A DNA stretch of 64,000 nt, from assembly GCA_004123355.1 (NCBI GenBank), contig SCHM01000001.1:7326193-7390192 (forward strand). The letters run 5' to 3'. A program made the translations under genes and the position numbers. This stretch comes from Amphirosellinia nigrospora. Its lineage: Eukaryota > Ascomycota > Sordariomycetes > Xylariales > Xylariaceae. Every line of letters begins with the position of its first letter. The first letter of the stretch is position 1. Positions 35,028 through 46,712 of this stretch are shown here, in pieces. The notes beneath the pieces were generated by a model. The model saw only the letters and a list, made by a program, of their open reading frames with translations, ran no database searches and was not told the origin of the DNA.

Positions 35028-37009
35028 ATGGCAGACGAGCGTGAACTGCCTCACCCGTAAGATATCAAGTTCTGTTTTCTGGAGGTTGGTATTTCTGATA
35101 ATGGTGTATAGGTATCTCTCAGGGAATTTTGCTCCCGTTAAGCGTACACGGCCACTTACGCCGTGTTCATACACTGGACAGATACCTACAGAGTTAGTAG
35201 GGGGTCAATTTGTTCGAAATGGAGCCAATCCACTCACCAATAAGGACCTAGCACGATATGCGCATTGGTTTGACGGAGATGGAATGCTCAGCGGGTGCTG
35301 TTTCGACGGAAAGATAAAAATACCGACAGTATGGAGCCGCATTTTGTAAATCAGTATGTCCTCACAGATGTATTTTTGAATGCGAAGGAAAATCGCAATC
35401 TGCAACGGCCGTTGCTTCCTAGTATCACCACGCTAATTGATGGGTCGCTCTTCAATATTGTCTTGGCTGTGATCAGAACCCTCCTTCTTGTTGTTTTGTC
35501 GAGACTTCCTGGCTCGCGCAGAGCTATCAAGAAGATTAGCGTGGCTAATACTGGAATTATTTACCATGATGGTAGAGCATTGGCAACATGTGAGAGCGGC
35601 CCTCCGATGAGAGTTCAGCTACCTAGCTTGGAAACTGTCGGGTGGTTTAATGGTCGAAAAGCAGAAAACGAGCCATACATTGTTGAAGGAGGCGGTTTTG
35701 GGGGTGAAGGTCCTATGGGCTTCATGAAGGAATGGACAACTGGCCATCCGCGAGTCCCAGTCACGAAGGAGCTCATCTCAATTCACGCTGTGTTTGTTAA
35801 GCCGTACGTTTTCTATTCCATCGTCCCGCCAGGCAACAAAGCGAGCCCGAAGAACGACAAACACCCGAGGTCAATACTCGACGCGCCAATGTTCGACGTC
35901 CCGATACCTGGCGTCTGCTCGCCTAAGATGATGCATGACTTCGGTGTGGCAGCATGTCATACTGTCATTATGGATCTCCCGTTGTCGCTGAATCCCGTAC
36001 ACTGCGTCTTGGGGAAGCCGGTTATCTCATTTGACCCAACAGAACGCTCGCGCTTCGGGGTTTTCCCACGTTACGAGCCAAACAAGATTCAGTGGTTCGA
36101 GACAAATCAGTGTCTCATCTTCCATACGGCCAACTGCTGGGAGACGACTTCGGCTGGTATGGCTGTTGAGACGTGCGTGCATCTTGTAGCTTGTCGACTT
36201 ACATCAGCTTCAATGTTGTATAGTGCCGGCGCACTCTTGCCACCAACACCAAAGCCAGTGCCACCAGAGTATGTGGAGGCGGAACAATGCCGTCTATACT
36301 ACTATAGCTTCCCTCTCGTTCCCGACAGTTCAAACGATGCACCAGTTATCCGCAATCAGTGGGCTTTATCGGCAATTCCTTTCGAATTCCCATCCGTTTC
36401 ATCACAGCATGCCATGTCAGCAACACGATTTGTTTACGGTTGTAGCATGGGCTCGCCGTCATACTACTCGGCTGCACTGGGGAAAGCGGCGAAGATTGAC
36501 TATATAGCTAAGATGGACATAGAAACTCTCATCGCTCGTGGCACAACTCACCCGCCTCAGCAAATCAAGGGGTGCGTCGACAAGCGTACCATCAACGAGG
36601 TCCTGCAGAGTACAGATATGAACGACCCAATCAAGCTCTTCCGGATGCCCGAGGGCTGGTATGCGCAAGAACCGCGGTTCGTAGCACGTCGTGGGGCATC
36701 ATCGGAAGATGACGGATGGCTACTCACTTACGTGTTCGATGAGTCCCAGCTAGATGAGAAGGGTGAATGCGCAGAGGAGGCGGTCAGCGAGCTCTGGGTA
36801 ATCGATGCAAGGAACATGAAAGACGTCATGCCAGGATACGTCTTCCGCAGCGCGTACCGTATGGTCTTCATGCTGCGTGGTTCTCAGAAGAGGATATCAT
36901 TGGGCAGAGGATGGTTGACGCGGTCCGACGTGAGACAACTAAGGAGGAGCTCGAGGTGTTGAGTCCATTGTCACGGATACGGGATGTAGTCGAAAAGCTT
37001 GTGGGGTAA
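35028..37009 (+). CDS. Carotenoid cleavage oxygenase (CarX-like, retinal-forming candidate)
   Basis: Fe(II)-dependent carotenoid oxygenase, RPE65/CarX superfamily; CarX-type members cleave beta-carotene to retinal. The start is set by exon 1 MADERELPHP and intron 35057-35111, which joins to YLSGNFAPVKRTRPL, the family's N-terminal signature. All four iron-ligand histidines are recognisable: TTGHPRVP (codon at 35745), MMHDFG (35934), IFHTANCWE (36123) and RVPYGLHAAWF (36869). About 640 residues, near the family's usual size. Two slips: one in the A run GATAAAAATACC near 35318 (restoring it reads DGKIKNTDSMEPHFVNQYVL) and one near 36840. CarX rather than the torulene-cleaving CarT type is suggested by the opsin neighbour, not by diagnostic residues. 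Confidence 0.9.
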
Positions 37010-38390
37010 ATTGGCCGAAAACTGCCAGCTTTGACACGACGATAGATAGGTTGCCTAACTGCCAACGGTCATTAATGCAAGGGGTCAGTGGAGGGTTGAT
37101 GCTGCGAGGGCGTTGCTTGATATCTCGAGATAATCAACAGTCCAATGCAATTGAAAGGGTATATCCCATCTCCAGGTGATTCTGTGTCTTCGTCTGATTG
37201 GTAGTCGAGACCGCTAACGTGGAGACCCGTTATTTCGAGAAGGGGCTCTCGCGTCTGGATTCTTGGTCTTCATTCGGATACCGCCCGAATTGTCGGAGCT
37301 GGTTCTCTGCATCCAACGGCCATTCCCTGTTGCGATCTTGCAGATTCTGAGTGCGCGGTCCCTCTCATCTCATCTCGCATGGACCTCACCGGTTGAAGCT
37401 AGTATCATCGCGGGTGGCGTTTGATCGAACGGTTGCAATAGCTCCTTTCGAAGGCCCTCGGTTCCAGGTCACATCGTCGACATTGGTGTTGTGTTGCGCA
37501 TGGACACGGAACGGTACCTAGTAGGTATCGGACAGGGCTCCACTCAAAAGGCCACCATGTCGATCCCCAAAGCCGGCAACTAAAATGACGTAGCCCTTTT
37601 AGAAACCCCGACCGGATGCCTTTCTATCAAAAGTTTAATTATGTAAAATGTTTGTGCCACAATTGAAGAGTCCTCATTCCAGATTACATTCTCTTCTTCA
37701 GAATTAGCTACTTTGTTTTTAAATCAATGGAGGTCCGTTGTTATGCAGTTGCTCTATCGAGAGCAAAAACAAAAACTGGTCGGGACATTTTTAGATCGGC
37801 TGTACACTAGACAGGCCACTAGAGATCCACCATAGTGCATTATACAGCTGCATCTCATAGTGCCTTAGCCACCCCACCAATAAAACAACCCACCTGCAGT
37901 CATACCTCGAGACCAGTATGTTGTGTCGCGTCGGTCAAAGAAGGCCTTCCTCCCATCCCTTCCTCCACAACGTTGACCGAAGCAACCAAACACGAGCAGA
38001 CCTACCCATATTCTTGATGGCATGATTCCCTTTATTCATCGTCGCTCTAGGCTAGGGCAGCAGATGATTGACAACCCCCATTCCCCATCTTTGTCTCCGT
38101 GTCGCATGGCATGATTCGATATATATCATGGAGAACAGCCGAAACCACCCCTCGCAAGCCTTGCATCTACATCCCGCAACGTGAACGTCATCACAAAGAA
38201 GCTAGAGAGAAGCGATGGAGTTGATACCATATTCGTCAAGAGAAGGCCAAATAGTTCTGTATGGTTATTTATTTATTCAATCTATCCTTCCAATCATTTC
38301 CAATTCATTATGTTTCATTTTCATATGACCATTGATGAGGGCGTTGATGACCACCGCCGACTGACTCACTGCCGCTATTAGTCGCCACCG
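37010..38390. other. Intergenic
   Basis: It contains the oxygenase 3' region and the 5' leader of the kinase gene. No gene is supported. Part of the kinase N-terminus may begin just before 38391. Confidence 0.5.
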
Positions 38391-40524
38391 CGACGCCCTC
38401 GTCGTCCGCGATCATGCTCGCAGCGCCTCGAAATCCGAGGTGCCCCTCTTCCTGTTGCCGAGTGCCCGACCTGTAAACGACCCCTACGATCATCATCGCC
38501 TGAACGTCGCTTTGATGCTGCCCGCAACATCATGAGTCCTGGGTCGATCCCAGTACTTTCGCATGCTCCAAGCCGGCAACGACGAACAAGGCGGTTCTCA
38601 CGACGGTCAGACTTCCCCCGTCTCTGTGCGCCGCCTCACCCAGCCCACCCTACCGAGCGGCGAGGTGACCATTGAGACCGTAGACGATGTCGAGTTTGTC
38701 TCTAGTGCCTCGGCGCCCCAGGAAGGTGCACGTATTCGTCGAGACGCTTTCAGCCCCAATTACTTCACCAGGTTCTTTGTTGAAGAGAGGGAACTAGGCC
38801 GCGGTGGCAAAGGTGTTGTGTTATTGGTTCGTCATGAGATAGACGGTTGTCCTCTGGGCCACTTTGCCTGCAAGAGAGTGCCCGTCGGAGATGATCACGC
38901 ATGGTTGGAAAAAGTACTCGTCGAGGTTGAACTTCTCGCCGCTCTCTCCCATCCTAACCTCGTGTCCTACCGCCACGTCTGGCTTGAAGATGTCCAGATT
39001 CATCGCTTCGGTCCAAGTGTCGCATGCGCCTTCATTCTCCAACAATACTGCAACAGTGGTGATCTCCTGCAATATGTGATCGGCGATCAACCAAAGGAAA
39101 CTACCAAAGAGCAGCTGAAAGCTCAGCTCCGACGTCGTTCCAAGGGGCAGGGAGAACGACCCTCCAACATATCACCTTCACAACGCCACTTGTCATTAGA
39201 AGAGATATATTCGCTCTTCAAAGACATCACCTCTGGGCTTGCTTATCTCCATAATGCGAACTACATTCATCGTGATTTGAAGCCCAGCAATTGCCTATTG
39301 CATCATGAGAACGAGAAACTCAAATGCCTGATCAGCGACTTTGGCGAAGTTCAGCCGAGCAATGCGGTGCGCAAGTCAACAGGTACCACAGGAACTATTT
39401 CCTACTGCGCCCCTGAAGTCCTAAAAGTGGACGCCCGTGGCCAGTTTGGAAATTTCACCGTCAAGTCAGATGTCTTCTCTCTCGGCATGATTCTTTACTT
39501 CCTCTGCTTCGGCCGTCTACCGTATAGGAACGCCAATGTAGTCCAGGAAGAGTTGGAAGATTATGATCTACTTCGCGCTGAGATTGCCGATTGGAAAGGG
39601 TTCCAGGATGAGAGAAGACAGCGACCTGACCTGCCGCCCAAGCTCTACCAATTACTTAAGAAGATGTTGGCGTTAAACCCGGCCGAACGTCCGAGCGCCA
39701 CAGAAGTGTTGGGTATGCTGAATCACGAGTCGAGTCAGGGCAGCTTTCGTGGAGGTCCACGACCTACGAGTCCTCCCGTGGGCTTTCCGACTCGCAGAAT
39801 TCAGAATCTAGACTCCCCTATGCCACCCGGCACTCCCCAATCCGAGCCCATCAAACCGCAGACGTTCAGCAATGGCGGCTCTACACACGATCTCATACCG
39901 TCCCGCACTCTAATACCTCCACCTCTTGAACACTCTTCACAATCCTCATCAAGCAATAGCTTGCTGAAATATCGAGCTCCTGGTAGCCCCCGGCATCAAT
40001 CCAATGCCATGGTTCTATCTCGAAGCCAGGAAAGGCACCCATCTCCAGATCGGTTGACCCCGCCGCCTGGTCCTCAACCTTCACCAACAGCCCGTACGCC
40101 GCTTCTAATGCCAGCACCAGTCGGTCCATTAGGCACATTCAGCCATCGAGCTGCTCTCTGTCAGCATCATATCACTACGTTTGCTCGGGTTCATTCAGCG
40201 TCTATATCACTCTTCTGCAAACTCTCATTGTTCCTTGTTAAGATTATATCACTCACAAAGGTTTGTTGGCCATTCATGGTCAACTTGGGCATTGGCATAC
40301 CTCTAGTAGGGGCCGCAGGATTGGACCTAGCGGTACCCTCTGAAGCAGGCAATGTTATTATAGATGGTGGACGGACAAGATATGCTACGCGCGCCTCGTC
40401 TGCGTGGCATTGGGGATGGAAGGGCAGTATAGTGTTACTTGCATTGCACTTTTCTGCTTTGTGGGCGACATCCCGATGGGGTAACCTTTGTGTCGTCGCC
40501 CGAGAAGGCTGGGTTGATTGGTGA
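38391..40524 (+). CDS. IKS1-like serine/threonine protein kinase
   Basis: Conserved fungal protein kinase resembling yeast Iks1. Motifs: glycine loop ELGRGGKGVVLLV, VAIK-type Lys in HFACKRVPV, an insert between hinge and catalytic loop (QLRRRSKGQGERPS), catalytic loop YIHRDLKPSNCLL, LISDFGE, activation segment TTGTISYCAPEVL, and SDVFSLGMILYFLCFG. A Pro/Ser-rich linker follows, and the C-terminus has hydrophobic segments (SLFCKLSLFLVKIISL, LGIGIPLVGAAGL), so it is probably membrane-tethered. Upstream of the ATG at 38563 the N-terminus continues in other frames (LEIRGAPLPVAECPTCKRPL, with a CxxC), linked by slips in GGG and CCC runs near 38541-38552. The true start codon could not be fixed. The kinase domain itself is uninterrupted. 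Confidence 0.88.
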
Positions 40525-40847
40525 TGCTGATCGTGAATAGTTTCATAGCATCGGCCTTTTTTTGTAGCATTACCTGTAGAGTCATTGTTGTATTAAACAG
40601 GCGATTAGGCAAAGTAGCGTATTCAGCGACATACGCTCGCTCCTAGTAAAATTATCATTAAGTGTAACCATTATTCTCATATTGTACGTGATCACTATTG
40701 CGCGTGTGCCCATCAAATCACTTTCTACTTAGACAATCCATTCTGGTGTACAAAGTTAAAACTGACGTGACAGGGCGATTCAAATTTGATTACGTGACAC
40801 TATGAATATTACACCGTAGTAATCGCTCCGTCACAATTCATCTCAGC
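40525..40847. other. Convergent 3' intergenic
   Basis: 323 bp between the kinase (+) and epimerase (-) stop codons. Nothing is recognised. Confidence 0.6.
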
Positions 40848-41963
40848 CTATTTCTTCTCAAGCGAAATCCCCGCCTCGGCCCAGCCCGCAACGCGCTCGC
40901 GGATCCTCCTGACGCCATCATCGCCCGCTCTCGCGGCAGCCTCGTACGCGAGGCGATACGCGCGCGAATTCTCGGAGAAGAGCTTCCTCTTATCCGTCCA
41001 GCCCGTCAACGCGCGGATCTTGGCACTATCCACCCACTGTGAGTACCCCAGCACGGCGGCAAGGGCTCGCAGCTCCGGCCTCTCGACCTCTGGGAGAGGG
41101 ACGGAGTCGATCCCGGGGATGTCGTATTCGGCCGCGAGCGCGGCGAGGATCTCGCCCACGGTCTCGTACCTGTACCCGGAGATGTTGAAACACTCCCCGC
41201 TCACGTCCGCGCGGGGCGAGTGCGCGGCCAGCGCCACGTAGCCCTCGGCGCAGTCGTCGACGTGGCAGCCGTGGTAGATGGCGTCGGCGTGCCCGGGGAC
41301 CTTGATCCGCGCGGCGGCGGCGGTTGGTGGTGGTGGTGCCCTGCCCCCGGAAGCGCGAGAGCGTCTCGACGAGGACGCCGTAGTAGCTCCCGCCGTACCC
41401 GAAGAGGGGCGTCGGGCGGATCACGGCGGCGTCGTAGAGGCTCTTATTGGGCTCTTCGAAGACGCGCAGCGTGCAGTTCGTGCGCGCGGCTAGGATGTCC
41501 ATTGGCTCGAGGGGAGATTCTTCCGTGTGCGCCGCGAGCCCGGGTTCCCCGTGGCGCGGCGTCTGGCCGTAGTCCTTGCAGCCCGAGGACACCAGCACGA
41601 GGGGTCGCACCCCCTTTTCCTGCGCGTGCCGCGCGACTTTCGTCAGCAGGGCGCTGACGTGCGCCCAGTGGTCGTCGAAGGGGAACTGTTCCGTGCATGA
41701 GACGACGACGTCGAAGGGGCGCGTGGCAGGCTGCGCCAGGAGAGTGTCGAGAAAGCCCAGGTCAGCGGATATAGCCCCGATAAGAGGCGTCACCTCCGCC
41801 GCGAGGAGAACGTCCGCGCCCTCGGCGCGCCGGATCAAACCGTACGCGTCCCAGCCCGCGCGCGTGAAGGCTTGGCTTACGGCGAGCCCGATGTATCCCC
41901 CGCGCCCGTGACGAGGACGGTTTTCTTGGGAGGGCGGGGTGGTGCTTGGGTGGATGAGGACAT
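40848..41963 (-). CDS. NAD(P)-binding epimerase/dehydratase-family protein
   Basis: Extended short-chain dehydrogenase/reductase-like protein with an N-terminal Rossmann fold. The ATG gives MSSSTQAPPRPPKKTVLVTG, followed by the dinucleotide-binding loop GAGGYIGLAV. Later blocks: LVLVSSGCKDYGQTPRHGEP, YDAAVIRPTPLFGYGGSYYG, ADAIYHGCHVDDCAEGYVAL and GECFNISGYRYETVGEILAA. These follow the NmrA/epimerase layout, but the usual YxxxK catalytic pair is not obvious, so enzymatic function is uncertain. Frame slips lie in the G run of GGCGCGGGGGATAC (near 41907) and near 41310-41330, next to (GGC)n. Strongly GC-rich at third positions. Substrate unknown. Confidence 0.82.
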
Positions 41964-42823
41964 GGCTATTGTTGTCTTTCAGGCTCTTTTGGGAACTGGG
42001 TCGCGACGCGGGTGTACTTATTCACCCATTTCCACATTCTCGCCACGAAGGGCGTCTTCTCCCCCTTTTATATCATCCGCGAAACGGGTTTCGAACCGTC
42101 TGTAGGGGGGAGCAGACGTCAATATCCACGGAGCCCAGCGGGCATCTATTGCTCCGGTTCTGGGACCCACCGGGATCCGCACCGGGGTAACCAGGTCCGG
42201 CTGAATAATTGGAGTTGGGGACGATACGGGCGGGGATGGTGTTGACCATATCAGGCGTAAATATGTTTATATCAGCGGATTTATCAAGAGATGATTTTAA
42301 TGAGTATGAGCCAAATGCTGGTGTACCTCAAGGTGTGCTGGGTTTTGATCTTGATTGCAATCAAGCAGCATCTTATCGTGCGTGCGTCTCCTGGAAAATG
42401 GACTTGCTGATCTCCGCCAAATTCACGTGCAGAATATGAAGAGGTGTTTGTCTGCGACCTCCCAGGGAATTAGTTGCCTCGCCATCAAACGCTGCCTGAT
42501 GATTAACCAGGAGCTAATTTCACCGACGACGAGCTGCTCAAACTTCCAATTTATAAGCAATGATCATTGACACATGCCATTCATTCGCCCAGAACGCCAA
42601 AGCCGCTGTATATACACACTTCGAGCGCAAATCCACGAGGGGGCGGATTCAAAACAACCACACATCAGTACTCCAACAATCGGCGTCAAAATAGCGCCGA
42701 TTACCCCGTAGCCCACTGTGTCCATGTATACAGGAGGAACCAAGTCAAGCAAACAGGTCCTCAATTCGCCCAATGGGTATCACGATCCATTCCCCGACCA
42801 AACTCCGCCACAATCCCAAATCA
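41964..42823. other. Intergenic
   Basis: 860 bp between two minus-strand genes. It is the promoter side of the epimerase gene and the 3' side of the zinc-finger gene. No further feature is recognised. Confidence 0.5.
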
Positions 42824-43643
42824 TCAACAAAGCCAACTACTCATACTCCTCGCCCAAGGATTCACCGCCTTGGTACCACCTCCCGCTCTTGCGGTCGTCC
42901 CCGCACAGCCAAGGCATCTCCGCCGCTCGCCGATATTGGTGATGGAGCAATGCGAGCAGACGTGTTTCCCACAGGCGCCGCAACTCGTTCCCTCCACGGC
43001 CGAGAAATCATCCACATCCATCATGCCATCGTCGTCTCCTCCCAGGTTCTGCCCGCAGTCCTCGCACTCCGTCGGCGTCTCGGTCGTCGTCGGCGGTAAT
43101 AAGCACGTAGCCGGAGGCGCCGATGGGCGGGAGGGGAGGTTCCAGAAGCTGTGGAGATCTGTTTGATGAGAGGACGACGACGGCGGCGGCGGCGGCGGGC
43201 CCGGCTGAGCCGCCACGGGGACCTGGTGCTGTAGTTGGTGTATCGTCCGCGTTTCGTGGGGCTGTGAGGAAATCTGCTGTCGCTGTGCCGCGAACAGCTT
43301 GTTGAGGGTATGTTCTGTTACCAGGCATTGTAAGTCATTTTTCCAGCTTCGGGTTTCCATTTGTATATTTGTCGGGCGTCTTACGATGCACGTCGTGTTC
43401 AGCAGGTCTATTGTCCCGAAATCGCTTCATCGTGCGCCCCGGCACGTGCGGGAACGGGATATTCCTGGTGCTGAGACGCGCCAGCGGCGAGGCGGGGAAG
43501 TTCGCAGCAAAGGCGAAGTTGTCTACGTTCATAGCCACATCGGCAGACTGAGGAGAGACAGAACCGAATCGAAGCGGCGAGTTGAATGTGCTTGTTGTGG
43601 AAGCCGAGACTTCGGACTCGGATCGCTTACGCTTCAACTGCAT
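42824..43643 (-). CDS. Conserved fungal zinc-finger protein with PIP-box-like motif
   Basis: Uncharacterised Pezizomycotina-conserved protein, probably nuclear. Exon 1 (43385-43643) starts MQLKRKRSESEVSAS with a basic cluster and ends near GRTMKRFRDNRPAEHDVH. Intron 43315-43384 (70 nt) joins to QHTLNKLFAAQRQQ. Exon 2 contains a Pro-rich tract and QTDLHSFWNLP, which fits the PCNA-interacting consensus Q-x-x-hydrophobic-x-x-aromatic-aromatic. Two Cys-x2-Cys groups (CEDCGQNLGG; SCGACGKHVCSHC) and a final CLGCAG form a likely zinc-binding C-terminus, with an acidic MDVDDF between them. The ATG is the first after an in-frame-poor leader and gives the family-typical start. No function is established. 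Confidence 0.78.
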
Positions 43644-44597
43644 GATGGCGGGAAATGTCGCTTGATTAGATGGGAACAGAATGAATAAGTTGGAGGATTG
43701 CGACGCATTCGAAAGTTGAATTCTTTTGTAGAGATGTTGAGCTTATACACGATTAATAATTCGCCAATGGGTTTGCAGTGAATACAAGAGAAGGAGTAAG
43801 CGGATGTTATATCCTGGAGGAGAGGCTGAATAATATGGACTAGGATGTTTGGTGTTAGCGTCGCGACATGACGTGACGGGACGCGCCAACAGGTTGGACT
43901 GCCCGCCAATTTAGCCCCCTGTATCGCGTCACGCGTTAATAGGCGTCGACACGAGTCAGCAGTAGGTAAACTACTTCAATGAACAAATTGAACAAGGTTC
44001 CAATGCCTATAATACCACAAATGCATAACCATAAATTGAAGGTAAACTAGGTATGTATGTTCATTCTATATCGGGTTAAATTTTTTTTTTTGTATCTACA
44101 ATGTGCAAGTGGTAGTTCATAAGACCAATGCAAACGCCAATCTCTTCCCAAGCTTCCACTTACGTCCAACCACTGGTGTCTCGAGTCCAAGAAGTGCCCA
44201 GTCTCGTTCTGGGTAGACGCCTCGCCGACGTACTACCCTGCACCACAGAGTCCTAACATCTCCGGGTTCCACCGAAAAGGAACTTTGTCCTCCAAATCCC
44301 ATTCCATCTTCTCGGCCATGACCGGATGTTCATCTCGACTAGCATCAAACCCGTGCGTCCCGTGGGAGCCGGTTTGTGACCTCCTGGTGCGAAGGGTCTG
44401 CAAAAGGTCGGCATAGCAATATCAATAAATCACGAGATAGTTCGTTGACTGAAACGTGGTATGAGGCTGGAAGGATCCCGGAATCCCCATTGCCCACCCA
44501 CACACCACTATCCGCGAAGTCTTCCCGGGCGGGCCGTCCTCGGCCATATCCCATTTTGCAGAGATATCCTCCCTATCATTGGTTTTCGGACGGGAGG
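43644..44597. other. Intergenic
   Basis: It separates two minus-strand genes. It includes a 12-T run near 44080. No gene is supported in it. Confidence 0.5.
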
Positions 44598-46712
44598 TCA
44601 TGAATGCCTGGTGTAGTTATCGATATGTTCGCGTACCGAGTTGTATATCGCTTGAGATTTCTCGTACAAGCGACTAGCTACTGCGTCGACAGAGCCACAA
44701 TAGGCGAGGGTTTCAAGGCATATTTGCGCGTTTTCCATTTCTTCCTGGTATGAAATAGGAGCTTTTCTCGAGACAAGCTTCGTCAAAATAGCGTGCATGA
44801 TAATGATACACGACGTATAACTATGAAATCTAAAATATCCAAGTATTGATTAGCTTCGAGGTAAACGTAATTCAGGGTCGTCGATGCATAAAACGAGATA
44901 AACACACATGACGAGCCAGCAGCGTTGGCGAATATTATTTTCGTCCAGTAGCAGTTTAAAAATTTTAGCTGAGCTGTTGGCAGCGAGCAAGGCACTGGGC
45001 CCATGCTTCAAGAGTAGATCATCCGACGGGCGCCAAAGCGTGGAGAGATTTCTATCTCGTTGGCAATTTTGGATATCTTCAGCAACTATTCGTCGGAAAA
45101 GTAGCATATTCGCCCCAAGATACAATAGGTGGACATGATAGATGGAACGCTTCACTTCAAGTGATACATCTTGTTTCGATAAACTTTGAAGCTGCATTTG
45201 AGGAGGCAGTTCAAGGTACCAGTCTTGAAGGTCTTGTATCATTGAATTCAATGGCTCGGTAGCTAGATGTTTAACTGCGAGATGCATATGTAATATCTTC
45301 GCTTTAAGTACTATAGAAGGATTAGTATAGTAACTTGATGCTACTAGATATTTGTAAGGGGATTTTACAAGCGATTTTAGTCATTTCAGCTTGAGTCACT
45401 GTGCAACGTTAGCGTGGCATCGGTATTTAATGGGAGAGTTCTACTTCCCTTCTGAAATGTTGGATTGGTCACCTATTTCTAGCTGGGAAGGCTATTTTAT
45501 TGTTAATCGCTTCATCGAGATGTGTAGGAGCAAACTACTTACAGATATCCGCTGCATCACTTGGTAATTGCTGGCCTTATATCCTAAAGTGGCCGAAAGG
45601 AACCTAAACCATGTTACTTAGTAGATGTTCTGCAGATTTTCTACCGGCGCTCACTTACGACGAGAAGAAGATCAGAGTACGCCATGTTTTGCGATAGTCA
45701 CGCCATGCCGAATCTATTATGCCGTCGAGTTGTCGTGGTTGACAGTGTAATCCATACCTGTCACACATTCCAAGCCCCATGTCTATCTTCTATCAGTCTT
45801 TTATAACTAGAAACCGAGGTAAATATGATTCTCACCCGCGTAAGCTAGAGACACTGTAGCTTTGCCGAGAACGTTGTACATGCAGAGCAAGGTACAGACC
45901 TTGATAGCGTCTAGCGGGCTTTCCGCGATGACAGCATCGAAGGAGGATCTTGCGATGTTATAAAATGTTTCCTGGATCTTGTCATTTTTAGTTGCATTAC
46001 TGTACTGAGAACCAACTGCTGCGACGGCCATCAGACAGCCGATATCCGCCTTGCGGCGTTTGCTTTCGTTTTCTGCGTTGTTGTAGACTGATTCGGAAAT
46101 ACGTAAAACCTGGTCTTTCGAAAACACATGAAATAATCTTCCGCTACAGCTAAAGAATCCATCAACAGCTTGCTTGGCCGTTGGGGTGCTAGGCATAGAA
46201 AACTCGATGGAGCTTTGGGCTTTCTGGATTATAGCGCTCATGGTGCTTGGTTCTCCTGCCTCCTTTAATTCCGCTGGCTGAGCACGACTTGTCTGGCCAG
46301 TCTGGAGCTCACGGAGACGGTGCTCTAGCGACTTGATACGAGATTTCAGAACTGCTTCGCTCGCCTGTCCCTCTTCCCCACGGAAGACGCATTCTCTCTT
46401 CTTCGATATGCAAGTCGCACATCTCGGCCTCGCTCCATCGCACTTTACCACTGTTAGTGACCATAGAAGGTTATAAAAGAGGAGTGTAAACAGGTTTTTC
46501 ACTAAGGGCAGACAACCTTTCTTTTAGCTTTCCGACACGCTTCGCAAGCCTTGATGAGGAGATCGTCAGTATATGATAAAACATGACGTCCCAGGTTTGC
46601 TACTTCTACATACTACCTGAACCATGGCGCGATCTTTGGAGGGATGCTCGTGACCATGGCATATAGTGTTCAGCTGGGGCGTAGGAAGTGGCAGTATAGC
46701 GCGAAAAGACAT
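44598..46712 (-). CDS. Zn2Cys6 transcription factor
   Basis: Fungal binuclear-cluster regulator built from several exons. Exon 1 starts at the ATG at 46712 (MSFRAILPLPTPQ). An intron ends just before ACEACRKAKRK, and a second intron joins to CDGARPRCATCISKKRECVF, completing C-x2-C-x6-C-x6-C-x2-C-x6-C. A coiled-coil linker follows (VLKSRIKSLEHRLRELQTG), then the fungal transcription-factor middle region (CLMAVAAVGSQYSNATKNDK, KVCTLLCMYNVLGKATVSLA, then a short exon KIDMGLGMCDR). C-terminal exons include MIQDLQDWYLELPPQMQLQS and MLFRRIVAEDIQNCQRD, ending near YNSVREHIDNYTRHS. Exon joins between 45290 and 45780 are only approximate. The target is unknown. Confidence 0.82.
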
